This document shows positions 44,594 to 53,256 of a stretch of DNA of 64,000 bases, piece after piece (position 1 is the first letter of the stretch; each line of letters opens with the position of its first letter). Both the position numbers and the translations under genes were made by a program. The DNA is from Galbibacter pacificus (lineage in GTDB: Bacteria; Bacteroidota; Bacteroidia; Flavobacteriales; Flavobacteriaceae): assembly GCF_029603155.1 (NCBI RefSeq), contig NZ_JAPMUA010000006.1, positions 1 to 64,000 of the forward strand, in the 5' to 3' direction. The notes under the pieces were generated by a model that made no database searches, had not been told where the DNA came from, and saw only the letters and a program-made list of their open reading frames with translations.

Positions 44594-44968
44594 ATGAAAA
44601 TCAATAAGAATAATATTCCAATAGCAATGGAAGGTCCGGGAACCGTCATGCGGACTCAGAACAACTTTGGGAAAATGACAGTATCCTTTAACGAATTACC
44701 TAAAGGAACAGATTTTTCACCCCTATTAAACGGACTTGACAACAACAGTTGTCATTGCCCCCATTGGGGATACGTATTAAGCGGCTCTTTGCTTGTAAAA
44801 TACGATAATGGAAGCGAAGAAATCCTTACCGAGGGAGATGTTTACTTTCTTCCAAATGGCCATACAGCCATTGTACAAGAAGATATCATGTTAATAGAGT
44901 TCAGTCCTTCTAAAGAATTTAGTGAAGTAATGACCCATGTTGGAAAGAAAATGGCTGAATTGGGTTGA
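44594..44968 (+). CDS. Cupin-domain protein
   Basis: This 124-aa cytoplasmic protein is a single cupin fold. A metal-binding pattern is visible: NSCHCPHWGYVLSGSLLVKY followed by ILTEGDVYFLPNGHTA. It could be a dioxygenase, isomerase or a non-catalytic sensor. It lies 126 bases after the flavoenzyme and 25 bases before the nitrilase, so it is likely in the same operon. Confidence 0.88.
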   Translation: MKINKNNIPIAMEGPGTVMRTQNNFGKMTVSFNELPKGTDFSPLLNGLDNNSCHCPHWGYVLSGSLLVKYDNGSEEILTEGDVYFLPNGHTAIVQEDIMLIEFSPSKEFSEVMTHVGKKMAELG

Positions 44969-44993
44969 AAAACATAATTAAAATTCAAAAATC

Positions 44994-46010
44994 ATGAAAC
45001 ATAAAACAAATTATTCAGTTGCAATACTTGTATTATTTTTTTTCGGTTGCTTCATTATGTTAAATACCGTCCATAGCCAATCAGAAAGTAAAAAGAACAG
45101 TACTAAATTTAAAGTTGCAGCAGCACAATTGACACCTGTTTATATGGATCGGGAAAAATCGCTAGAAAAAGCCTGTAAAGCCATTATAGAAGCAGGTAAA
45201 AATGGGGCAAAACTAGTAGTTTTTCCCGAAGCTTTCATTCCCGGATATCCAGAATGGGTGTGGCATACCATGCCAAGCGATTGGGAACAGAACAGCGAAA
45301 TGTATGTAAAACTCGTCAACAATGCTGTAGCTATCCCCAGCCCTACTACCAATAAGCTATGCGAAGCCGCAAGGCAGGCCAATATAAATGTAGTTATTGG
45401 AATAGACGAACTCAACACAGAATCCAGCAATGCAACCATATACAATACCATATTATTTATTAGTGATAAGGGTGTACTGCTCGGTAAACATCGCAAATTG
45501 GTACCCACCGGAGCAGAAAAAATGGTTTGGGCAAGAGGTGATGCCAACACACTCCAAACATATAATACCTCAGTAGGTAAACTTTCTGGCTTGATCTGTT
45601 ATGAAAATAAAATGCCTTTGGCCAGGATGGCCTTGTATAATCTTGGCACACAAATAATGGCCTCGCCTACAGCAGACGACACCGACTCTTGGTTGGCTAC
45701 AGTAAGAAGTAATGCTTCTGAAGGCGGAATGTATGTTATAAATGTATGTTCCCCGGGAAACAGAGATTGGATTCCCGATGCATACGAATTTAAAAAGAAT
45801 ATGCCCAAGGATTGGTCCAAAAAAGGAAATAGTTGCATTATTGGCCCCGGCGGTCATATTTGGAAAGGTCCCGTTGAAAATAAAGAAACTATTATTTACT
45901 GTGATATTCTTATCAAGAATATAATCGAAGGCAAACGTATGTTCGACGTTGCGGGTAATTATTCCCGTCCCGATGTATTTAAATTTTCGGTCAAAGAAGA
46001 TGAAAAATAA
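44994..46010 (+). CDS. Exported nitrilase (carbon-nitrogen hydrolase)
   Basis: This 338-aa enzyme has a nitrilase fold with the triad Glu79 (VVFPEAFIPGYPEW), Lys168 (LGKHRKLVPTGAEKMVW) and Cys202 (LSGLICYENKMPLARM), the last close to the GxxCWENxMPL motif of true aliphatic/aryl nitrilases. Unusually, it starts with a signal peptide (hydrophobic residues about 8-25, then TVHSQSES), so the enzyme should act outside the cytoplasm. True nitrilases turn nitriles directly into acids and ammonia. Most known ones lack signal peptides. It closes the AraC-fusion/oxidase/cupin run. Confidence 0.9.
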   Translation: MKHKTNYSVAILVLFFFGCFIMLNTVHSQSESKKNSTKFKVAAAQLTPVYMDREKSLEKACKAIIEAGKNGAKLVVFPEAFIPGYPEWVWHTMPSDWEQNSEMYVKLVNNAVAIPSPTTNKLCEAARQANINVVIGIDELNTESSNATIYNTILFISDKGVLLGKHRKLVPTGAEKMVWARGDANTLQTYNTSVGKLSGLICYENKMPLARMALYNLGTQIMASPTADDTDSWLATVRSNASEGGMYVINVCSPGNRDWIPDAYEFKKNMPKDWSKKGNSCIIGPGGHIWKGPVENKETIIYCDILIKNIIEGKRMFDVAGNYSRPDVFKFSVKEDEK

Positions 46011-46392
46011 AGCCATAAACTATGGTAAATGCCATATTTTATAATTAAGAAGTATCTGGTGGTTTTTATTGATGATTTATTAGATATTTCTGATATGGAT
46101 GAAAATTATAATTTTTTAAAAAATATCATACGCTTTTAATTTAAATGTCTTTTTACAGTATTTTCTCTACTACTCTTAATCAATTCTACATTTTTTATGC
46201 TTGCTTCATATAGAAAATCAATTTTTTAATATTCTCTTCCAAATAATTTATTGAACTCATTTTAATAAATTCACTTAAGGTTGTAAAATATTTCCACTTC
46301 TTCCGACATATCGTCCTAAATAATATAAGTAATTTTATATTTTTTTGGAACTCCTTCCAGTTTTATAAAATGACTGCAAACTTTTTAAACAG
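46011..46392. other. AT-rich intergenic without features
   Basis: This stretch is very AT-rich with no coding frame, tRNA or clear hairpin. It separates the nitrilase gene from the PAP2 gene and probably holds the PAP2 promoter, which I cannot pin down. Confidence 0.5.
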
Positions 46393-47238
46393 ATGAAACG
46401 GATACTCATCTTATATATTTTTGCCAATTTGGGCATATGTACAAATGTAAATGCTCAACAAAATTATCAGCTTCCAGATAATGCTACCAGATGGCAAATG
46501 CTAAAATATGATACGGGAAGTATCTTTAAGGGCATTCTATATTCGTACAGTAGGCCTTTTCATTGGGAACAAAAACAATGGCTAGAATTTGGCGGTGTGG
46601 TTGCAGGAACTTCTGTTCTTTACATTTTTGACGATCAAACAAGTAAATATTTTAGGGATCAAAGCAATGATATCCCTCAACCCGTTAAGGATTATGGTTG
46701 GTATTATGGGAGCCCGCAAAATAATTATATGCTTACCGGAGCAGTATATTTAACAGGGCTGACCTTAAAAAACGAAAAGCTAAGGCGTACCGGAGTCCTT
46801 CTAATTGCCTCCGCCTCGGCTGCGGGGCTATTACAACAAACCAGCAAGTACATTTTTGGAAGGGCCCGTCCCAGAAGCGGGGACGATAAAAATACTTTCT
46901 ATCCTTTTACTACCGATAAAGATTACCATTCGTTTCCTTCAGGGCATGCCATTTTGGCCTTTACCAATGCATATGCTATAGCCAAACAATTTAAAAGTCC
47001 GTGGATAAAAGGAGGGCTGTATACCATAGGCCTTGTTCCCGGGGTTTCAAGGCTATGGGAAGGAGCCCATTGGTTAACCGATGTTGTGGTGGGCGTTGCC
47101 ATTAGTATTGCTACCGTTGAAGCCATTGACAAATATTTGGACAGCCGTTATGATGAAAAATACAATCAAAAGAACAAACAATATTCTTGGAACCTATCTT
47201 TTCCCCCTGGTAGATTAGGAGTTACAATAGTTTTTTAA
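46393..47238 (+). CDS. PAP2-family membrane phosphatase
   Basis: This 281-aa protein has a signal peptide (KRILILYIFANLGICTNVNA) and the full PAP2 motif set: KYIFGRARPRSGDDK (KxxxxxxRP), SFPSGHAILAF (PSGH) and VSRLWEGAHWLTDVVVG (SRxxxxxHxxxD). Such enzymes dephosphorylate phosphatidic acid, undecaprenyl pyrophosphate or related lipid phosphates at the outer face of the membrane. The exact substrate is unknown. It is the last gene of the accessory stretch. Confidence 0.93.
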   Translation: MKRILILYIFANLGICTNVNAQQNYQLPDNATRWQMLKYDTGSIFKGILYSYSRPFHWEQKQWLEFGGVVAGTSVLYIFDDQTSKYFRDQSNDIPQPVKDYGWYYGSPQNNYMLTGAVYLTGLTLKNEKLRRTGVLLIASASAAGLLQQTSKYIFGRARPRSGDDKNTFYPFTTDKDYHSFPSGHAILAFTNAYAIAKQFKSPWIKGGLYTIGLVPGVSRLWEGAHWLTDVVVGVAISIATVEAIDKYLDSRYDEKYNQKNKQYSWNLSFPPGRLGVTIVF

Positions 47239-47599
47239 GTCCGGCAATTAAAAAAGTAGTCCATCAGTTTTGGATTGCTAACGGAGCAGCTTCCAAATAT
47301 GTTAAATATTTTTCATAATACAACTGTATTTCAGACATTTGCACCTTCACACTGTACATAGTGTATACCAACTACACTTTTCAAATTCGGAAAAACTGGC
47401 ATCAGCTAGTTGTTACTTAGGGATTCCGAATGTAAAGAGCACAGTATTACCAACTTCATATAATAATCTATACTTATAATAATTAAATATGTTCTGTATA
47501 CATATTCTACATTGGATATGGGGAAGTGTATCTTGAGTATTATTTAATAATCAACTTAGAATAATGTTTTGTTTGATTTTTTAATGTAAAAGTTGAGTT
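47239..47599. other. Intergenic without recognised features
   Basis: No coding frame of convincing quality, no tRNA and no strong hairpin were found between the PAP2 gene and the possible 39-aa gene. Confidence 0.5.
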
Positions 47600-47719
47600 A
47601 TGATTATTTTTATTATGTTAGTTTTTGGTTTAACCATTGGTTTGTTAGTTAGTACCGCTGTATTGGCCCTAATTAAAAAAGTTAGCCTTATTCAAGTTAA
47701 ACACAGGTCTGATAATTAA
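47600..47719 (+). CDS. Possible 39-aa single-span membrane peptide
   Basis: A frame of 39 codons starts MIIFIMLVFGLTIGLLVSTA and ends with a short basic tail to a TAA stop. One hydrophobic helix fits a small inner-membrane protein. A terminator hairpin follows 30 bases downstream. Without conservation data this is only a candidate. Confidence 0.35.
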   Translation: MIIFIMLVFGLTIGLLVSTAVLALIKKVSLIQVKHRSDN

Positions 47720-47748
47720 AAGACACCTGCACTTTTAATGCGTTTATT

Positions 47749-47767
47749 AAAACTTCGGAAGTTTTTT
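47749..47767 (+). terminator. Rho-independent terminator
   Basis: AAAACTT and AAGTTTT form a 7-bp stem around CGG with further T. It would end the small gene upstream; the minus-strand batD-like gene ends nearby at 47828. Confidence 0.6.
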
Positions 47768-47827
47768 ATGCCGGTTTCAATAAGTTTACCGCAATAAGCA
47801 TTGTGGGTATATCGCTATGTCTGTATT

Positions 47828-49138
47828 TCAAGGATTTATCCAAAATATTTTTTTCTGGTGTTCTTCTCTAAGCAGGTAGTTCTTGCGCAATTCCTTAACA
47901 TTTTTTAGGGTTAAGGTCGTTGCCAGAGCTGTTTTGTCTATTGATGATTCACTGCCACAGGCAATAATGAGATAATTGATATTGGGCTCTTTTAAATCGA
48001 GTTCATCAATCCATCTGTACATGGCATTTTTAATTTGCAGTTCGTCTTTTGAACGGATTGCTTTTTTTAAACGATTGAAATAATACAATTCTGAATGTAA
48101 ATATGCCTTTCTTCTTGCTTTTATGTATTTAAGCAGCCATTTGAAAAATCGAAAAAGCAAAAGTAACAGCAATAAAGCCCCCAATGTGGCAATAACAAAT
48201 TGCTTGGGCGACAGGCCCAAAATTGTCAGTGTTTTTGTCTCATTTTTATTTTCGTTTGCTACTATTTCTTGTTGCTGAAACATTAACGAGTCCCGAACGC
48301 TCTCTAACATGCCTAAATCGGGGTTGGGACCTACATGCACCGTCATCCCTTTCAAAGTACGTTTGTACAGTTTTTTATGATACGAATTGTACCAGGTATA
48401 TACTTTGTCCGGAATTGTTACATCTCCTTCTTCTTCAAAAAGATACCGCACTGTTTCTGTACGTTGTGCGCTTATGGCCGTTTTAGACTTATTACTATGT
48501 ATCTCGCTCCTTCCGGGATAAATGCTTACATGAGGCAAACTGTCCCATTCGGTAGGCGGAATAAGCTCTGCAACTGTCCAACCGGCATTTCGGGTAATGG
48601 TACGCTCCAAAACATCGCCTACTTTTACATTCTTGGTGCTTCCAGACCATCTTTCGGACACATTTAAGCTCGTGGCTACCAACCATTCAGAATGTTTAAA
48701 GTTGGCTGGAATCGGTTTTACATTAATGGTCACCGCTTTACTTTTAACTACTCTTTTTACACCTTTATATCCTCCCGGGGGCGGTGTTTCAACTTCAATG
48801 TCCAACGAAGGGAATTGAATGTCATCATCGCTGAAAGGGAATACATGATAAATAAGCTCCACACCCGAATAATTTTTGCCATTTTGCATAAAAGACCTGC
48901 TTACGGGCCTAAAATAAACCGTAAAAGCCCCATTAACTGTTATGTTGCCTAAATCCAATCCTTTAGTAAACCAAGTAGAAGTATATACCGTAATACTTAC
49001 TTGTACAGGCTCGCCCACATAAACACTTTTTTTATTGACCTGTACACTGCTCCATACGCTTTGCGCCTGTAAGCATTGGGTTCCCAAGAAAAGGAACGAC
49101 AAAAACAATATGTAATTTACCTTACCAAGCCGTTTCAT
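47828..49138 (-). CDS. BatD-like protein (aerotolerance operon)
   Basis: This 436-aa protein is exported (signal peptide FLSFLFLGTQCLQAQ), followed by beta-sandwich domains (VQVNKKSVYVGEPVQVSITV, VSRSFMQNGKNYSGVELIYH) and a membrane segment near residues 310-335 (FVIATLGALLLLLLLFRFFK). This matches BatD proteins of Bacteroidota Bat operons. The C-terminal basic cytoplasmic tail is about 90 residues. It overlaps the VWA-TPR gene by 17 bases and ends the operon. Confidence 0.85.
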   Translation of the reverse strand: MKRLGKVNYILFLSFLFLGTQCLQAQSVWSSVQVNKKSVYVGEPVQVSITVYTSTWFTKGLDLGNITVNGAFTVYFRPVSRSFMQNGKNYSGVELIYHVFPFSDDDIQFPSLDIEVETPPPGGYKGVKRVVKSKAVTINVKPIPANFKHSEWLVATSLNVSERWSGSTKNVKVGDVLERTITRNAGWTVAELIPPTEWDSLPHVSIYPGRSEIHSNKSKTAISAQRTETVRYLFEEEGDVTIPDKVYTWYNSYHKKLYKRTLKGMTVHVGPNPDLGMLESVRDSLMFQQQEIVANENKNETKTLTILGLSPKQFVIATLGALLLLLLLFRFFKWLLKYIKARRKAYLHSELYYFNRLKKAIRSKDELQIKNAMYRWIDELDLKEPNINYLIIACGSESSIDKTALATTLTLKNVKELRKNYLLREEHQKKIFWINP

Positions 49139-50840
49139 TTCCCGTTGGTTTTATATTGTATTTCTTTACCTGGTACCTAAACTTCTTTTGCAGGAAAATA
49201 GAAGGGTCATCGTCTACTTTTCGCATAAGGAGGTTATTGTTTTGTTTTTGAATACTGGCCTCGATATTATCGGGCACCTCATTGAGCTCTTTTCCTTTAT
49301 GGATATTAGAGGCAACATCTTCTTCCAGACGCTGTTTCTCCATATCTTTTTTTGTGGCCTCCTGTCCCCCGCCGCTTAAATCTTCCATGCTATTGTTTTG
49401 TTTATTTTTCGCCCTTTTATCTGGTGCGGCTTCTTGGGCATTATCTGGTGTCATTCCATCTGTTTGTGGCAACAATCGCATTAACTGCTGTTGATTTTCC
49501 TTGGCATTCTCCAGAGAAGGATCTTTTTCGACCGCTTGGTTAAAAGCAAAAGCAGCCGCTTCATAATCGCCGTTCTTAAAATATGCAAGCCCTAAATTAT
49601 AGGCTCCCATTGCCGTAGTATCCATAGAAAATTCATCAACGGCCTTTTCATAATCTCCAGCTTTAAAATAGGCCACTCCTTTTCGCATGGGATCTGTATA
49701 TGTTTTGGCAGCATCTTCAAAATTGTTTTTATCGCTCAACCGTTGCCCTTGATAATCTGGCGTAAACCATACATCTTTAAATGAAGTCCCTTCACCGGAA
49801 CATGATGTCAAAAACAAAAATACGAGCGTATAAAGTACCCAGCCCCTTCTAAACCACAATAACATAAAAAAGGCCATTGGAATTACCGCCAGCAAGCCCA
49901 AATCGCGCCAATCGTTCTCTTTTTCCTGTTTTTTCTCTATAAAAACCAGATTTTCCTTTATGGTTTTGGCTATTACTTCAACATCGCTATCGTCTAAGGT
50001 AAGCGGTTGCACCGTAATTCCCTCTATGGCATTCATGCTTGCCATTACATTGTTGTCTAGGTAAGAACGAACCACTTCTCCTTTACTATTTTTTACCTCA
50101 CGGCCCCGTATATCTTTTACATTGGCCCCACTTGGTGTGTTCATGGCGAGAATAACCACCTTATTTTTAGAGTTTTGAACAAACGTATTTAAAATGGCAC
50201 GTTCTTTTTCTCCAAAATCGTCAGAAAACACTACAATGGTACCCGGGGCCTTGGTTACTTGTGTAAGGGAATCGCCCAGTTTCAATGCCGCTTGGAGATC
50301 GGAGCCCGGATAAGGCATTACCGATGGCTTTAACCCCTCTATATGACTGTTGATTATTTTATAATCTTTTGTTAGCGGAACAATAGTATGTGCCGTTCCC
50401 GCAAAACCTATCAAGGCCATGCGTGCACGGGGATTGTATTTTATTAAATCTTTAATTTTAAACTTGGCACGCTCCAAACGATTGGGCTGAATATCTTCGG
50501 ACATCATACTTTGCGATAAATCCAGCAAAACAACCATTGGGGTCTCCAGTTTTTGCCCCGGTAATTCTATTTTTTTCCATGTAGGCCCAGACAATCCCAT
50601 AATCCCAAACAAAAAAGCTATTAATAGTACTATATGCATCCATATTTTTATGGCATTGCTCCCTTTTGATATTACATAAGCACGAAGGTGAGGGGCAATA
50701 ATCTTTTTCCATTTTAATTCTTGACGCATTGATAATAAACTGATAATGATAAGTACTATTACAGGCACCATCAACCATAAAAATTGTGGCCTCAGAAAGT
50801 GAAAATCACTCCAGTTTATAGGGAGCAGGTCTTTATACAT
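49122..50840 (-). CDS. BatB/BatC fusion: VWA domain plus TPR
   Basis: This 572-aa protein fuses two Bat functions. Residues about 20-60 hold two hydrophobic segments. A von Willebrand A domain follows with the MIDAS motif LLDLSQSM near 106 and the threonine/aspartate sites in VFSDDFGEKE. A second membrane segment (GLLAVIPMAFFMLLWF and WVLYTLVFLFLTSC) is near 310-345. The C-terminal part is a TPR region (KAGDYEKAVDEF, KNGDYEAAAFAFNQAVEKDP) with a Gln/Asn-rich end. In B. fragilis-type operons batB and batC are separate genes; here they are one. The Cys in FLTSCSGEG may be where a separate lipoprotein once started. Confidence 0.88.
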   Translation of the reverse strand: MYKDLLPINWSDFHFLRPQFLWLMVPVIVLIIISLLSMRQELKWKKIIAPHLRAYVISKGSNAIKIWMHIVLLIAFLFGIMGLSGPTWKKIELPGQKLETPMVVLLDLSQSMMSEDIQPNRLERAKFKIKDLIKYNPRARMALIGFAGTAHTIVPLTKDYKIINSHIEGLKPSVMPYPGSDLQAALKLGDSLTQVTKAPGTIVVFSDDFGEKERAILNTFVQNSKNKVVILAMNTPSGANVKDIRGREVKNSKGEVVRSYLDNNVMASMNAIEGITVQPLTLDDSDVEVIAKTIKENLVFIEKKQEKENDWRDLGLLAVIPMAFFMLLWFRRGWVLYTLVFLFLTSCSGEGTSFKDVWFTPDYQGQRLSDKNNFEDAAKTYTDPMRKGVAYFKAGDYEKAVDEFSMDTTAMGAYNLGLAYFKNGDYEAAAFAFNQAVEKDPSLENAKENQQQLMRLLPQTDGMTPDNAQEAAPDKRAKNKQNNSMEDLSGGGQEATKKDMEKQRLEEDVASNIHKGKELNEVPDNIEASIQKQNNNLLMRKVDDDPSIFLQKKFRYQVKKYNIKPTGNETAW

Positions 50841-51840
50841 ACAATTCTTTTCTTTGGTTGAACAGTTTTATAAAGTTTACTATGGTCAAGATTACCATCA
50901 TTACCAATAAAACCCCGATGGCTGCCCCCAACGGATAATAATACAATAAGGTAATGGGTTTGTTTTGCTCCTCCACATATTCTATGGGCTCCAATGTATC
51001 CAGTTCGGTATAAATTTCTTCAAGGCGGGCTTTATCTTTTGCCCTAAAGTATTGTCCGTTGGTTACTCTTGCAATTTCCTGTAGTGTGCGTTCGTCCAAG
51101 TCTACGCCTGCTTTCCCGGGGTCGCCAATTCCTATGGTATATATCCTTACCGTATCCCTTTTTGCCAAATCGGCGGCATCTAAAGGTAAAATATCCGATC
51201 CTGCATCTACACCGTCTGTTAAAAGCAACATTACTTTTGTTTTAATGGTATCCCGTTCAAACATTTCTACCCCTTTGGTAATGGCTTTCCCAATGTAGGT
51301 TAATTGTCCGGCCATACCAACATCGGCTTCTTCCAGCATTTGGTCCACCACTTGTAAATCGGGTGTAAAAGGCGCTTGTATATAGGCGTTGGAAGCAAAA
51401 AAAATGAGCCCCATCCTGTCTCCTTTCCTCTTTTTTATAAATTCGTGCATTACCTGCTTCACGGCGTCCCATCTTCTGGCTTTTTTACCATTTATTGTCC
51501 AATCGCTTTGTGCCATGCTAAAAGAAATGTCGGCCGCTATTAAAAAATTCCGGGACGTTTTTACTTTCATCTCGGGTTTTCCAACCAATTGGGGAGAAGA
51601 AATAGCTACCAATAGCAGTACCCAGCACAAGAATAGCCCCAACCAGACCAAGAAGTTGCGCCGCTTTACCAAAGCAGACTTCCTTGGCTTTTGGCGGGTA
51701 TAATCCAAAGCTTTGTTGAATACCGGCAGGAATAGCGAAGCACTTTTTATGCGCAATGCCGGAAGAAAGAAGTATATCAACAAGGGCAATGGCACTAAAA
51801 AGAAGACCCATGGGTATGCTATTTCAAAATTATCGGGCAT
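50833..51840 (-). CDS. BatA-like VWA-domain membrane protein
   Basis: This 335-aa protein has two N-terminal hydrophobic segments, a VWA domain with a clear MIDAS (AADISFSMAQSD), LLLTDGVDAGSDILP, then a last membrane helix (YYYPLGAAIGVLLVMMVILTI). It overlaps the next gene by eight bases. In the Bat model it binds a partner protein in the periplasm or membrane face under control of MoxR. Confidence 0.9.
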   Translation of the reverse strand: MPDNFEIAYPWVFFLVPLPLLIYFFLPALRIKSASLFLPVFNKALDYTRQKPRKSALVKRRNFLVWLGLFLCWVLLLVAISSPQLVGKPEMKVKTSRNFLIAADISFSMAQSDWTINGKKARRWDAVKQVMHEFIKKRKGDRMGLIFFASNAYIQAPFTPDLQVVDQMLEEADVGMAGQLTYIGKAITKGVEMFERDTIKTKVMLLLTDGVDAGSDILPLDAADLAKRDTVRIYTIGIGDPGKAGVDLDERTLQEIARVTNGQYFRAKDKARLEEIYTELDTLEPIEYVEEQNKPITLLYYYPLGAAIGVLLVMMVILTIVNFIKLFNQRKELYV

Positions 51841-52309
51841 GAGTACGTATCCACTTTTTTGAGTTCAACAAGATTAGCTCCCGTGTTTCGGGGGCCAGTG
51901 TATTGCTTCTATAAGTTACCTCTTCTATATCTTCTTTATAAGGAGCAAACAAGGGTTCGTCTACGGCATCGTCTAAAAATTCGAGCCACTCCCTTCCGTA
52001 AAGCGGGCCCACCGTTTCCCTTCCAAAAGTTTGCATTGCTACAACCTTTACTATTACCAATATATCTAATACCGACCCTGCCTGGTTTAATTTTGTTATG
52101 GCCTCGCGCCTGTATGCATTTTTATAATACCGTTTTATTAAATAATAAGCAATAAGGCATGCCAAAACAACCAAAACGATGGCAAGGACTTTCCATCCTA
52201 TGGTTTCGAAGGTAAACGGCACCCTTTCCGGCTCGTACAGTGGTGCGAGTTTTAAGTCTGCTGGCTTTATTGCAAGCGTATCTTGCATTTTTAGTGCTAT
52301 TGGCATCAA
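51830..52309 (-). CDS. DUF4381 domain membrane protein
   Basis: This 159-aa protein has one hydrophobic helix near residues 40-60 (VLAIVLVVLACLIAYYLIKRYY) and a helical soluble part. The family sits between DUF58 and BatA genes in Bat-type operons. It overlaps both neighbours: 11 bases with BatA and four with the DUF58 gene. No activity is known. Confidence 0.88.
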   Translation of the reverse strand: MMPIALKMQDTLAIKPADLKLAPLYEPERVPFTFETIGWKVLAIVLVVLACLIAYYLIKRYYKNAYRREAITKLNQAGSVLDILVIVKVVAMQTFGRETVGPLYGREWLEFLDDAVDEPLFAPYKEDIEEVTYRSNTLAPETRELILLNSKKWIRTHAR

Positions 52310-53247
52310 CTTTTTGTATTTATTTTCCCAAAAACGTCTTTCAGTTGGTCCTCAATGGGCGTAATGGTATCAATCATAAAAACAGGAATTCGGTATTTCT
52401 TCATGGTATCTTGAAAAAAGAAAAAATCTTTATCAAATCCCTTTTTAAAAGCTTCAGAAATTTTTTTGCTCCTTCCGTCCACGGAAATTTGACGCTCCAT
52501 GTTCCCGGCCACGAACTTTGTATTGGGGATGGAGTGTTCCATGGGGTCGTTTATTTTTGCCACAATTAAATCGTTATGTCGCGAAATGGCAGCAATGGCA
52601 CGGATAATCCCTGGATCGTACCGAACAAAATCGCTTATAATAACAACTAGGAAATCGTGCGTTACTATATTGCGTATGCGTTGTGTTATATTCTTTAGTG
52701 TATCGTCTATAGCTACAGGCCTGGCATCTTTTAACTTGTGGTTTCGCTGTACAATTTTTTCAAGTAGGTGAACAATGTTCTTCCTGTTACGTTTGGGGGC
52801 AATTACATCATATCCATCATCAGAAAAAATAACCCCGCCTACCCTATCGCCTTCCTTAAAGACCCTAAATGCTGTAATGGCGGCCAGTTCTGCGGCAACA
52901 ACGGCTTTTGTCTTGTTTACCGAGCCAAAAAACATGGAATACGATTGGTCTACGACGATCAAAACGGGTTTTTCTTTCTCTTCGGTATACACACGGGTAT
53001 GTGTTTTTTGTGTCCGGGCAGTAACTTTCCAATCGATGTTGCGTATATCGTCTCCTTTGACATAATTTCTAACTTCTTCAAAGTCCAAACCCCTTCCGCG
53101 GAGCTTGGAAGCATGTTTTCCCGAGAGCACACTGTTTACTTTGTGCTTGCGTGCCAACAGACTAAAGTGATGTGCCATATGTTCCTTTTTGAGCAGTTCG
53201 CCCAAAGAGATAAACACATTTTTAGGATATGCTTCTGCCTTTGCCAT
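52306..53247 (-). CDS. DUF58 domain protein
   Basis: This 313-aa protein has the DUF58 core: RGRGLDFEEVRNYVKGDDIR then NIDWKVTARTQKTHTRVYTE. A VWA-like motif follows (LIVVDQSYSMFFGS). It forms the conserved pair with the MoxR gene just upstream, nine bases away. It is predicted to be cytoplasmic or membrane-associated. Confidence 0.93.
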   Translation of the reverse strand: MAKAEAYPKNVFISLGELLKKEHMAHHFSLLARKHKVNSVLSGKHASKLRGRGLDFEEVRNYVKGDDIRNIDWKVTARTQKTHTRVYTEEKEKPVLIVVDQSYSMFFGSVNKTKAVVAAELAAITAFRVFKEGDRVGGVIFSDDGYDVIAPKRNRKNIVHLLEKIVQRNHKLKDARPVAIDDTLKNITQRIRNIVTHDFLVVIISDFVRYDPGIIRAIAAISRHNDLIVAKINDPMEHSIPNTKFVAGNMERQISVDGRSKKISEAFKKGFDKDFFFFQDTMKKYRIPVFMIDTITPIEDQLKDVFGKINTKS

Positions 53248-53256
53248 TGTTTGTTT

